DNA of 64,000 nt from JADKIH01 sp031417395 (lineage in GTDB: Bacteria > Bacteroidota > Bacteroidia > AKYH767-A > 2013-40CM-41-45), in NCBI GenBank assembly GCA_031417395.1, contig JANOVM010000054.1:47206-111205 (forward strand), written 5' to 3'. Of the stretch, positions 1 to 8,010 are shown one piece after another (the first letter of the stretch is position 1; each line of letters opens with the position of its first letter). Made by a program: the position numbers and the translations under genes. The notes under the pieces were generated by a model. That model worked only from the letters and a program-made list of their open reading frames with translations. It was not told the DNA's origin and did no database searches.

Positions 1-2
1 AT

Positions 3-1205
3 AGTATTTCCGGTCTTTCTGCAAGTTTGTATTCGGTTTTGGTAACTGATAGCAATGGTTGTTCAAAAAATGCAACTGTCCTTATCAGCCCGTCATCCGG
101 AACAATTCCGGCAAAACCGGATAGTATTTTTGGTAAAAGCGGTGTTTGTAATAATCAATGTTTTGTTTTCAAGATTAATAAAGTTCCGGGCGCAACTTCT
201 TATCAATGGGTATTGCCTTACGGAGCCTTCGGATCATCAACAGATACCGCTATTACCGTATGTTTTAATACGAAGTATAAATCGGGCTATATAAGTGTTA
301 GAGCATTGAATTCATGCGGTCCAGGACCTTATTCTACTAAAGCAATTCCTTTATATTCGACTAGACCGAATAAGCCTGTTTCAATGAGCGGACTAAAAAC
401 AGTTTGTATTCCTAGTGTTCAGACATATTGTGCTACTTCTGTTGCTTTTGCTGACTATTACACGTGGTCAATAGAAGGAAATAGTACTTATCCGCTAACT
501 ATTATTTCAGGTCAGGGTTCTATCTGTGTTACTGTAAATATTCCGGCAGGTTATAATGGTGCTCAAAAATTAAGGGTAGCTGCCGTGAATTGTAAAGGAA
601 ACGGCTATGATTTGAAATCAGAAATCAAGGTTGTTCCTGTTCCTGCTTCTCCGTATACGATTAATGGAAACTCAAGTGTTTGTAAATCATCTTCACAAAC
701 CTATTCTGTAGGAGCTGTTTCAGGTGCATCTACTTACAACTGGTCTGTTAGCGGAGGTGCTTCTATTACAGGGGGACAGGGCTCTACAAGTGTAACAGTA
801 AACTTTGCAACGGCTACTGCCAATTCTACAACTGTTAGTGTTACTGCAGTAAATAGTTGCGGCGTTGGTTCAACGGTAAGAACAAAATCTGTAAGTGTTA
901 ATCTTAATTGCAAAACAGGATCTACAGCAGGCGAAATTTACAATTCATCTACCACAGAGCAGAAAATAAATGTATTTCCAAATCCGGTTTACGATAAGGT
1001 TAATATAGAATTTGGTGCTAATAAAGTTTCTGTTGAAGACATTACAGTTATGGATGTATTAGGAAAGCAATGCCCTGTTACGGTCACCAATGTTACTTTT
1101 AATAATGGTGTTGAGTTAGATTTTTCAAGCTTCCCGAAAGGAATGTATATAATCAAAATCAATACGGAAGATTCAGAAAAGATCTTCAATATAATTAAGG
1201 AATAG
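3..1205 (+). CDS. T9SS-sorted secreted protein with Ig/PKD-like repeats (5' end missing)
   Basis: This is the C-terminal part of a secreted or surface protein. The frame is open from the first bases of the window, so the start lies upstream. It holds at least three Ig/PKD-like beta-sandwich repeats rich in Ser, Thr, Gly and Val with paired cysteines (for example the unit around GNSSVC...YSVGAVSGASTYNW). The last ~80 residues are a T9SS type A sorting domain: the entry motif INVFPNPVYDKVNIEF, the middle KGMYIIKI and a basic-ending tail. Such domains are recognised by the T9SS translocon and removed at the outer membrane. A strong terminator follows 19 bp after the stop. What the missing N-terminal part does cannot be told. 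Confidence 0.85.
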   Translation, partial: SISGLSASLYSVLVTDSNGCSKNATVLISPSSGTIPAKPDSIFGKSGVCNNQCFVFKINKVPGATSYQWVLPYGAFGSSTDTAITVCFNTKYKSGYISVRALNSCGPGPYSTKAIPLYSTRPNKPVSMSGLKTVCIPSVQTYCATSVAFADYYTWSIEGNSTYPLTIISGQGSICVTVNIPAGYNGAQKLRVAAVNCKGNGYDLKSEIKVVPVPASPYTINGNSSVCKSSSQTYSVGAVSGASTYNWSVSGGASITGGQGSTSVTVNFATATANSTTVSVTAVNSCGVGSTVRTKSVSVNLNCKTGSTAGEIYNSSTTEQKINVFPNPVYDKVNIEFGANKVSVEDITVMDVLGKQCPVTVTNVTFNNGVELDFSSFPKGMYIIKINTEDSEKIFNIIKE

Positions 1206-1224
1206 TATTACCCCATTTGATAAG

Positions 1225-1262
1225 AGTCGCCATGAATTTAATATATTCATGGCGACTTTTTT
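1225..1262 (+). terminator. Rho-independent terminator after the first T9SS gene
   Basis: A perfect 13-bp inverted repeat (AGTCGCCATGAAT at 1225-1237 and its complement at 1245-1257) with a 7-base loop is followed by six T residues. It lies 19 bp after the stop of the upstream gene. From here to 1479 I see no gene. Confidence 0.93.
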
Positions 1263-1479
1263 ATAATCTATTATGAATGCCCGGATAGATATCTCAGCTT
1301 TTAATTCTATGTGCTTCGACATAGCTAAAGCCATAAAGCAAATAAGTAAAAGAAAAATATACAGCGACGCATGCCCTGGTGTGTAAATTATTTAATTGCT
1401 TCAGGGGAATAAAGTATTACAACTTGTCGAAAAAAGCAGTCACCTTACGACGTATGAAAAAATGTAGTTTGCAGTTCTA

Positions 1480-3591
1480 TTACTCTTTCGAATTGTAAAC
1501 TATTTTACCTGTTCTTAAGTTAATATATGTAAAACCATTTTCATCCCTGGCCTGTGCTATTTCAGGTATTAATAATTCAATTTGCTGATATTGACAAGAA
1601 ACATACAAAGTACCACTGCGGGATAAAAGCCCCCATTGATTGTTATTTTTTATACGAATGGCTTTCTTCATTACTATTAAATCCTGATACAAAGGCTGTA
1701 TGAAAACAACTCCGGAAGTATCAATCAATCCGACAGCTCCATCTTGTTTTATAATAGCCAGTGTATCTACAAATGATTCCACAGACTCATACTTGCAGGG
1801 AATACGTAGTTTGCCATTTTCATTTACAAAACCCCACTTTTTATTTTTTTGCACAGGTATTAATCCCATCGAAGGACGCTTATAATCTTCGTAGCCCCTA
1901 AATTTTAAAACCTTTCCTGAGGAGTCAATGATAATGGATTTGTTTTTTTGTTTCAGCAAAGCATATCCGTTCTCAAATAGCGCCGTGGTCAATAAAGCCG
2001 ATGAATAAGAAAAAGTAATAGGAATAACAAGCTCTCCCTGTTCATTAACATAACCGCATCTTTCGTTTTTGCAAACAAGAGCCCGGTGTTCACTGAACTC
2101 ACCAATGACATCGTATTCAAAAGGCAGGATTGTATCACCATTTACATCGATAATTCCCAAAATTTCGTCTTCATTAGAAGCTTTAAGTAAGCTGTCATTA
2201 ATAAAATTCAATTCGACGAAAACAGGTTTCAATAAAAAAACACCGGCTGAATTTATCAAACCGTATTTCTCCTCTTTACTTACAATAGCATAACCGTTTT
2301 TAAAATCTCCGGCTATGTCATATTCAAAGGGAGTTATTGTTTTACCATATTTAGAGAGGTAACCGTAGTTCCCTTCTTTTGAAGCTATGTAAAGGTCACC
2401 TGAAGTTTCTGATAATTCATTGTACATTGGTGGAATGAGAAAATCGCCCGAAGCATTTATCAATCCATATAAAGAATCCTTTAAAACTACCACAGCCCCG
2501 TTATGAAATGATTCGACATCATTGTACAAAAAATCAATTACTGCCTCGCCGTTTTTATTTATAAATCCATATTTTTCATTTTTACTAACAGCTCCCAGTC
2601 CTTCCGAAAAAAAAGAAGCCTCATCGTATACAGGTTCAATCATTTTCGCGCCAAACTCATTGATATATCCCCAGCGATTGTGATTACTTACAGGCAGGAA
2701 GGTATAATTCTGAATACGAAAATCGTTTTCGAATTCTTCCGGATATGGATAATCAGGGAAAGAGTCTTTAAAATTGTTATACCTTTCCATGGAATAATCT
2801 TTCATAAATAGTTTGTACAATGCATGCCAGGCATCCTTTGTATCCATTTTATGACTGTAGTTTCTTACAAAAGCACTGTATTGCTCAAGCGTCTTATCCG
2901 GAACATTGATGTTAAATATTTTTCGCTCTGCTTCTTTGCGGTAAGGACTTTCCGGATAGTATAGAATAAATTTTTCGTATGACGATAAATCATTTTCACT
3001 TGTGTTCTCAAAATATATTCGCTCATTAAATTTATCCAATGCTTCTTTATATTGGAGCGATTGCGGATATCGAGCCATGAATTCTTTGTAGGCTGCTGAA
3101 GTGTTGGCTTTTACCGATTCCATATAGGCGGCTGAATCGCGAAGCAGGTGCACTTCTTCGTATTGACTGCAAGTAGAAAATTTTTTCAAATAATTATTAA
3201 ACCCTTCAGCCGTTCCTTTTATTTTACATTGCCTGTATGCCTCTTCACAAATAAAATCACTTAACCTTCTTATTGAACTATCCGTAACCCCAAAAACAGC
3301 ATAATCCTTTCTATCCTTCTCCTTAATTTTTCCGAATGCTGAATCAGCCATAAGTATAAACCTTCTTGCTTCATCGGTATTATAGAATGGATTGTTTTCA
3401 ACAGAATAGATTTTGCTTAAACCAAAAGCAGCCGCTGCCGGCTCATCGTCAAGTATTTTTTCAAAATATTTTTTCGCATTGAAATAATCGTAAACATAAA
3501 GCCGCTCAAAAGCCTTTTCCAGCTTACCCGCAAAAGCTTCCGTAGAATTTATTAATAGAAAAAGAAAAAGAATTGACTCCCTAAACCGCAT
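1480..3591 (-). CDS. WG-repeat protein with N-terminal helical repeats, secreted
   Basis: A 703-residue protein with an N-terminal signal peptide (FLFLLINSTEAFAG). Residues ~25-290 look alpha-helical and TPR-like. Residues ~300-700 carry about eight WG-type repeats, each of the form 'W/YGfIn..G...i.p.YD....F..G.A.v', for example RWGYINEFG, KYGFINKNGEAVIDF and KWGFVNENGKLRIP. WG repeats form beta structures of poorly known function and are common in Bacteroidota exported proteins. There is no T9SS sorting tail and no lipobox, so a periplasmic place is most likely. It follows the kinase gene upstream by 53 bp on the same strand and may be co-transcribed. Confidence 0.85.
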   Translation of the reverse strand: MRFRESILFLFLLINSTEAFAGKLEKAFERLYVYDYFNAKKYFEKILDDEPAAAAFGLSKIYSVENNPFYNTDEARRFILMADSAFGKIKEKDRKDYAVFGVTDSSIRRLSDFICEEAYRQCKIKGTAEGFNNYLKKFSTCSQYEEVHLLRDSAAYMESVKANTSAAYKEFMARYPQSLQYKEALDKFNERIYFENTSENDLSSYEKFILYYPESPYRKEAERKIFNINVPDKTLEQYSAFVRNYSHKMDTKDAWHALYKLFMKDYSMERYNNFKDSFPDYPYPEEFENDFRIQNYTFLPVSNHNRWGYINEFGAKMIEPVYDEASFFSEGLGAVSKNEKYGFINKNGEAVIDFLYNDVESFHNGAVVVLKDSLYGLINASGDFLIPPMYNELSETSGDLYIASKEGNYGYLSKYGKTITPFEYDIAGDFKNGYAIVSKEEKYGLINSAGVFLLKPVFVELNFINDSLLKASNEDEILGIIDVNGDTILPFEYDVIGEFSEHRALVCKNERCGYVNEQGELVIPITFSYSSALLTTALFENGYALLKQKNKSIIIDSSGKVLKFRGYEDYKRPSMGLIPVQKNKKWGFVNENGKLRIPCKYESVESFVDTLAIIKQDGAVGLIDTSGVVFIQPLYQDLIVMKKAIRIKNNNQWGLLSRSGTLYVSCQYQQIELLIPEIAQARDENGFTYINLRTGKIVYNSKE

Positions 3592-3644
3592 TCTTCAAAT
3601 GTAAAAATAACATCTCATAAATCATTTAATTTACTCTCCAAAAT

Positions 3645-4055
3645 TCACATTAACCTAACCCTATACTTCTCCCCCATCTTTCTCATCTGCTCCTCAGAAA
3701 TCCCATGTATATTTTTGCTCCCATGATAATTCTCCACCGTCACAACAAAAACCCTGTAATCATTTTCTTTAGCCATTTTGAAATACGGCTCCATTTCCCA
3801 ATCGAGGGTAAATGTATTATCCAGAATTATTTTCTCAACACCTTTTTTCATTGCCGATAATGTTTTCTTTTCACATGCTTCGTAAGCCAGATGATTCTCC
3901 AGGTGATTAAAAACATATAGTCCATCAGCATCCGTAAAATACTGATCGATTGCTAAAACAGGATATTTACCATTTTCAGAAAGAACTTCTGCCAGAGTAC
4001 TTTTTCCACTCCCTGGGAGGCCACGCAGCAAGAGTAGAGATTTTTCATTTTTCAT
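3645..4055 (-). CDS. P-loop kinase of the polynucleotide kinase / N4BP2-like AAA family
   Basis: A 136-residue ATP-binding protein. Walker A is GLPGSGKST at residues 12-20, followed by a loop with AIDQYF where a DxD-like acidic residue would bind the acceptor or magnesium, then KIILDNTFT and a C-terminal KNIHGISEEQMRKMGEKY segment as in small zeta-toxin/PNK-like 'NEDD4-binding protein 2-like' ATPases. The substrate cannot be told; related proteins phosphorylate nucleic acid ends or small molecules. It is divergent from the FMN reductase gene with 56 bp between them. Cytoplasmic, with no signal or membrane segment. Confidence 0.75.
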   Translation of the reverse strand: MKNEKSLLLLRGLPGSGKSTLAEVLSENGKYPVLAIDQYFTDADGLYVFNHLENHLAYEACEKKTLSAMKKGVEKIILDNTFTLDWEMEPYFKMAKENDYRVFVVTVENYHGSKNIHGISEEQMRKMGEKYRVRLM

Positions 4056-4111
4056 TTTAACATGCTAAATAATTAAGCTAATTTGCAGATAAATTTCCAA
4101 CAAATCATACT

Positions 4112-4666
4112 GTGAATATAACAATCGTATTAAGTTCCGTAAGGGAAAATCGCCTGGCTGATAGCGTATTAAAAAAAGTAAAAGAGTTAATCGGCGACCG
4201 TTTTGCTTTCAATTTGGTTGATCCATTGGAATATAACCTTCCTCTGCTAAAAAAACGATATTTTGAAATGAAAGAACCTTCCGCAGATTTTCAAAAGCTG
4301 CACAACATTTTTATGGGTACCGATGCTTTCATTCTCATCACTGCCGAATACAATCACTCTGTACCACCGGCTTTGGTAAATATGCTCGATCATTTTGGTG
4401 AGGAATTTAAATACAAAGCGTGTGGAATTATTTCCTATTCCAACGGTCCTGTTGGTGGAGCACGATGCGGAGATCATTTGCGTCTGATTTGTTCCACCCT
4501 TGGAATGCCGCCCATTCCAATTTCACCCGCCTGGGGTTTAGCTGATAAAGCAGATGCTCCGGAAGGAAAATCTTTTCGAGAAAACTTCGAGAAAACTTTT
4601 CCGAAGTTTTTAGATCAGTTGTTTTGGTATGGGGAGGCTTATGTGGCAAAGCGAAAGGGGGTTTGA
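4112..4666 (+). CDS. NADPH-dependent FMN reductase family protein
   Basis: A 184-residue flavodoxin-fold oxidoreductase. The N-terminal strand and phosphate loop NITIVLSSVRENRLAD bind FMN phosphate, and TAEYNHSVPPALVNMLDHF is the hallmark E-Y-N-x-S-x-P...NxxD segment of NAD(P)H:FMN/quinone reductases; SYSNGPVGGAR is the second flavin-contacting loop. It probably reduces FMN or quinones with NAD(P)H in the cytoplasm. The start is a GTG at 4112; no in-frame ATG precedes the conserved first strand, so GTG is the natural choice. Confidence 0.85.
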   Translation: MNITIVLSSVRENRLADSVLKKVKELIGDRFAFNLVDPLEYNLPLLKKRYFEMKEPSADFQKLHNIFMGTDAFILITAEYNHSVPPALVNMLDHFGEEFKYKACGIISYSNGPVGGARCGDHLRLICSTLGMPPIPISPAWGLADKADAPEGKSFRENFEKTFPKFLDQLFWYGEAYVAKRKGV

Positions 4667-5012
4667 TCTGAAGTTATATCATTCTCATTTTTAATAAAAG
4701 AACCGACTTATATGCAATTGTTTAACTGAATAGGAAAAATAATCTTTGACTATTTAAAAAGACATCATTGTTATTGCTAGTAATGATGATATGTACGACA
4801 GGGTGAGTGGGAAAACCGTACAAACTTCAGGCGAAAGCCCTTATTTTCAAACTTAAGCTTTTAAACAGGCAATTTAAATATGCTGGACTTTTTACTATTA
4901 GAAGCCCAAGGGCAGAGTATTTATTCTCACGCGCCCAAAGGATTTGTGTTGTACGTTATTTACCCACCTGAAAATGAAATCACAAAACCATTCCTTTTGT
5001 TGTATAGTTACT
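4667..5012. other. Noncoding stretch with no recognised element
   Basis: No reading frame with coding character, no terminator with a T run and no RNA gene is visible between the FMN reductase stop and the tandem repeats. It is AT-rich like the rest of the intergenic DNA here. Confidence 0.6.
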
Positions 5013-5490
5013 GGCTTTCTAAAAAGTAGCTAATGCAGGTGCTGGTTTTCTGAAAGGTAGTTAATGACGCTGCTAGTTTTCTAAAAGGATAGTTAATGCT
5101 GGTACTAGTTTTCTAAATGGTCTCTGCGAGAAGACAGCAGATTTTAAATAAATGGGAGACAGCTTTCTAAAAGTTGCTTTCAGCAATTGTGAAAATTGTG
5201 AAATAAGTTTACGTTTAATTATGTTTGGAAGAAATATGGGTTTTGAAAAACTATTTAAGCGGCTGCTTGTTTTCAGAGTGGTGGATAATGTAGTTGCTGG
5301 TTTTCTGAAAGGTAGTTAATGACGCTACTGGTTTTCTAAAGGGTAGTTAATGCTGGTACTAGTTTTCTAAAAGGTAATTAATGCTGCTGCTAGTTTTCTA
5401 AAAGGTCTCTGCGAGATGACGGGCATAATAGATAAAAGGAGGGGACAACTTTCTAAAAGTTGCTTTCAGCAATTGTGAAAATTAATTAAT
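5013..5490. repeat. Two blocks of 31-bp tandem repeats with a shared tail
   Basis: Block A has units starting at 5013, 5044, 5075 and 5107; block B has units starting at 5299, 5330, 5361 and 5392. The unit reads about rGTTTTCTrAAAGGTAGTTA then ATGCTGCTrCT. Units at 5044 and 5299 differ by one base. In both blocks the last unit breaks off into a shared tail starting GGTCTCTGCGAGA (5119 and 5404), which ends in CTTTCTAAAAGTTGC followed by TTTCAGCAATTGTGAAAATT. So a ~255-285 bp module (repeats plus tail) is present twice, with one more unit in block B. There are no unique spacers, and 31 is not a multiple of three and every frame has stops, so it is neither a CRISPR array nor coding. It lies downstream of two convergent genes. 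Confidence 0.88.
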
Positions 5491-5501
5491 TGGCGGAAAA
5501 A

Positions 5502-6404
5502 TTATTTTTTTATTCTCATAGACTGAAATTCATTCAATAATTTCTTTTCTTCGTCCGTAGGATTTTTGGGGGTTTGTAAAACCATTCGAACATATGCATC
5601 ACCGCGTACTTCCGGATTATCGAAGTGGGGAATGCCCATGCCTTTCATTCGAAAAAGTTTATTGCTGTCGGTTCCTTCAGGGATGTTCATGGAAACTGTT
5701 TTGTCAAAACCTTCGACTGAAATATTACCTCCAAGTATAGCTGTAATTGCATCCAGCGGATGATTAAAATAAATATCATCGCCTCGCCTTTCAAACCTTG
5801 GATCCTTAATTAATTTAACCGTAATACGCAGGTCGCCGTTTTGTCCGCCGCCTGCACCGGGTGAACCTTTTCCCTTCATGCGAAGAATTTGTCCATCGCG
5901 TGTTCCGGGCTTGACTTTAAGGTTGACTCTGTCGCCATCAATAGTTACCTGACGCGTTGCTCCATGAAAAACATCGTGAAGCGTGAGTTCCATCCCTGCC
6001 GATAAATCACTTCCTTTTCTACTGCGTGTTTGTGCCTGATTGAAACCTGAAAATCCGCCGCCGCCAAAAAATGATTCAAAGAAATCAGAGAATTCACCAC
6101 CAAAACCCTCGCCAGAATCATATTGTCGCCTCCCGCTATATTGCTGCTGACCCCTGTATTGATTGCCCTGCTGTTCGTATTGTTTCCAGTTTGCTCCCAG
6201 TTCATCGTACATTTTCCTTTTCGCCGGATCCCCCAATACTTCATTCGCTTCATTGGCCTCTTTGAATTTTTCTTCCGCTTTCTTATCTCCCGGATTTTTA
6301 TCGGGATGAAATTTTACTGCCATTTTACGAAATGCTTTCTTCACTTCGTCTTGTGAAGCACTCTTCGTAATTCCCAGAACCTTATAATAATCCTTATACT
6401 CCAT
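5502..6404 (-). CDS. DnaJ-family co-chaperone of the CbpA type (no zinc finger)
   Basis: A 300-residue J-domain protein. Residues 5-70 are the J domain with the HPD motif at residues 33-35 that stimulates DnaK ATPase. A Gly/Phe/Gln-rich linker follows (about 75-125, with GEFSDFFESFFGGGGF), then two beta-sandwich substrate-binding domains (GMELTLHDVFHGATRQV and LRMKGKGSPG...GDLRI). The CxxCxGxG zinc repeats of classical DnaJ are missing, which places it with CbpA/DnaJ class II proteins. It probably hands misfolded clients to DnaK in the cytoplasm. Single gene, divergent from the permease. Confidence 0.92.
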   Translation of the reverse strand: MEYKDYYKVLGITKSASQDEVKKAFRKMAVKFHPDKNPGDKKAEEKFKEANEANEVLGDPAKRKMYDELGANWKQYEQQGNQYRGQQQYSGRRQYDSGEGFGGEFSDFFESFFGGGGFSGFNQAQTRSRKGSDLSAGMELTLHDVFHGATRQVTIDGDRVNLKVKPGTRDGQILRMKGKGSPGAGGGQNGDLRITVKLIKDPRFERRGDDIYFNHPLDAITAILGGNISVEGFDKTVSMNIPEGTDSNKLFRMKGMGIPHFDNPEVRGDAYVRMVLQTPKNPTDEEKKLLNEFQSMRIKK

Positions 6405-6509
6405 GAATTTATTTCTTGATTGTAAAATTAATTAAAGAAATGGATTGTTGAAGGCCTAATTATTACTGTTTTTGTATTATTTAAAAACGCATATTTACAT
6501 CCAACAGCA

Positions 6510-7859
6510 ATGGAAAACAAAACAGTAAAACTCGACCGCGGGCTTTCCCTTTTTCAGGCCACGACAATCAATATGATTGACATGGTTGGAATTGGGCCCT
6601 TCATCGTATTGCCATTGGTGATAAAGATTATGGGTGGCCCTACTTTTATCTACGCATGGATAGCAGGTGCAATATTATCACTCGTTGATGGCATGATCTG
6701 GGCTGAACTTGGTGCTGCATATCCGAAAGCAGGAGGCAGTTATAATTTTCTAAAAGAAGCTTACGGAAAAAAATGGGGAAAACTATTTTCTTTTCTATTT
6801 GTTTGGCAAACACTGTTGTTATCACCTCTTGTTGCAGCAAGCGGTGCTATTGGGTTTTCTCAGTATTGTTCCTACATCTATCCGTTTTCTCCGCTTCAAC
6901 AAAAGATGATCTCCGGAGCTATCATAATTCTATTGGTCATTCTTCTCTATAGAAAAATCCATACCATAGGAAAAATAAGTGTTGTTCTATGGATTGCTGT
7001 TATAGCTACAATATCCTGGATTATCTTTGGCGCCATTACACATCACAGTGTCAGCAATGATTGGCTCCCGGTACAGGATTTTTCTTCACAATTATTTTTT
7101 GTTGCCCTCGGACAAGCAACTGTAAAAACCATTTACAGCTACCTCGGCTATTATAATGTTTGTCATCTTGGAGGAGAAATTCAAAACCCGGGAAAAAATA
7201 TTCCAAAGAGTATTTTTATCTCTGTAATTGGCATTGCTATACTTTACCTTGCAATGAACCTAAGTGTTGTGAGCGTTGTACCCTGGCAGGAAGCACAGAA
7301 CTCAACTTTCATAGTAAGTACATTCATTGAAAAAATCTATGGACACAGTGCAGCAATCGTTGCCACTATCATGGTTTTAATTGTTGCTTTTGCTTCTTTG
7401 TTTGCTGTATTATTGGGTTATTCCCGTATTCCTTATGCTGCTGCTATCGATGGCAGTTTTTTTCCTGTATTTGGAAAACTTCATCCGAAAAAACATTTCC
7501 CTTATGTTTCACTACTTTTTCTGGGTTCTCTGGCTTTTGTTTTCAGTTTGTTATTTAAGCTGAGCACAGTAATTAGTGCAATACTTGCTATGCGCATAAT
7601 CATTCAGTTTATCGGACAAGCAGTTGGCCTGGTGATTTTAAGAAACCGAAACGGTACAAAAAAATTACCCTACAAAATGTTTCTGTACCCCATACCTGTC
7701 ATTGTTGCAATTCTAATATGGTTTTTTATTTTCCTTAGCACGGGAAAAGACATGGTTATCTATGCTACAATTATTATTTCTTGTGGTGTAGTTGTATACT
7801 ATTTTCTCAATCGATATAACGTTTTCGAAAAAATGAATACAAAATTAGAATCAAAATAA
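6510..7859 (+). CDS. APC-family amino acid permease
   Basis: A 449-residue polytopic inner-membrane transporter with about twelve hydrophobic helices. The start carries the APC signature: GLSLFQATTINMIDMVGIGPFIVLPL (discontinuous TM1 with the G-I/V-G-type unwound region) and AWIAGAILSLVDGMIWAELGAAYPKAGGSY for TM2 and the following loop. A further typical stretch is GYYNVCHLGGEIQNPGKNIPKSI. It would import amino acids or related amines by proton symport or exchange; the substrate is unknown. It stands alone, divergent from the co-chaperone gene. Confidence 0.9.
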   Translation: MENKTVKLDRGLSLFQATTINMIDMVGIGPFIVLPLVIKIMGGPTFIYAWIAGAILSLVDGMIWAELGAAYPKAGGSYNFLKEAYGKKWGKLFSFLFVWQTLLLSPLVAASGAIGFSQYCSYIYPFSPLQQKMISGAIIILLVILLYRKIHTIGKISVVLWIAVIATISWIIFGAITHHSVSNDWLPVQDFSSQLFFVALGQATVKTIYSYLGYYNVCHLGGEIQNPGKNIPKSIFISVIGIAILYLAMNLSVVSVVPWQEAQNSTFIVSTFIEKIYGHSAAIVATIMVLIVAFASLFAVLLGYSRIPYAAAIDGSFFPVFGKLHPKKHFPYVSLLFLGSLAFVFSLLFKLSTVISAILAMRIIIQFIGQAVGLVILRNRNGTKKLPYKMFLYPIPVIVAILIWFFIFLSTGKDMVIYATIIISCGVVVYYFLNRYNVFEKMNTKLESK

Positions 7860-7874
7860 ATCTACCACGAATAT

Positions 7875-7914
7875 CTCTGTGGAATCTCTGTGTTTTCCCT
7901 TTGTGCCCTCCGTG
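7875..7914. repeat. Short heptamer cluster (CTCTGTG-type)
   Basis: Four near-identical heptamers CTCTGTG, CTCTGTG, CTTTGTG and CTCCGTG start at 7875, 7886, 7899 and 7908, about one helical turn apart (11, 13 and 9 bp). It lies just behind the permease gene, between convergent genes. It resembles the CTTTGCG cluster at 11493-11530. Noncoding. Confidence 0.6.
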
Positions 7915-8010
7915 TTAAAAATCCGACAGTAATAATAAACCACAAACCACAAATTATTGCCTCATTAAGCACAAACACCTATAAAAAATTTTAAACTCTG
8001 CTTATAAATT

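Noticed and set aside
5013..5490. CRISPR array
   Set aside because: The units touch one another with no unique spacers, are not palindromic in the usual way, and no cas genes are present.
5945..6253. 102-residue frame overlapping the DnaJ-like gene
   Set aside because: Same-strand shift of the co-chaperone J-domain and linker; no independent start or motif.
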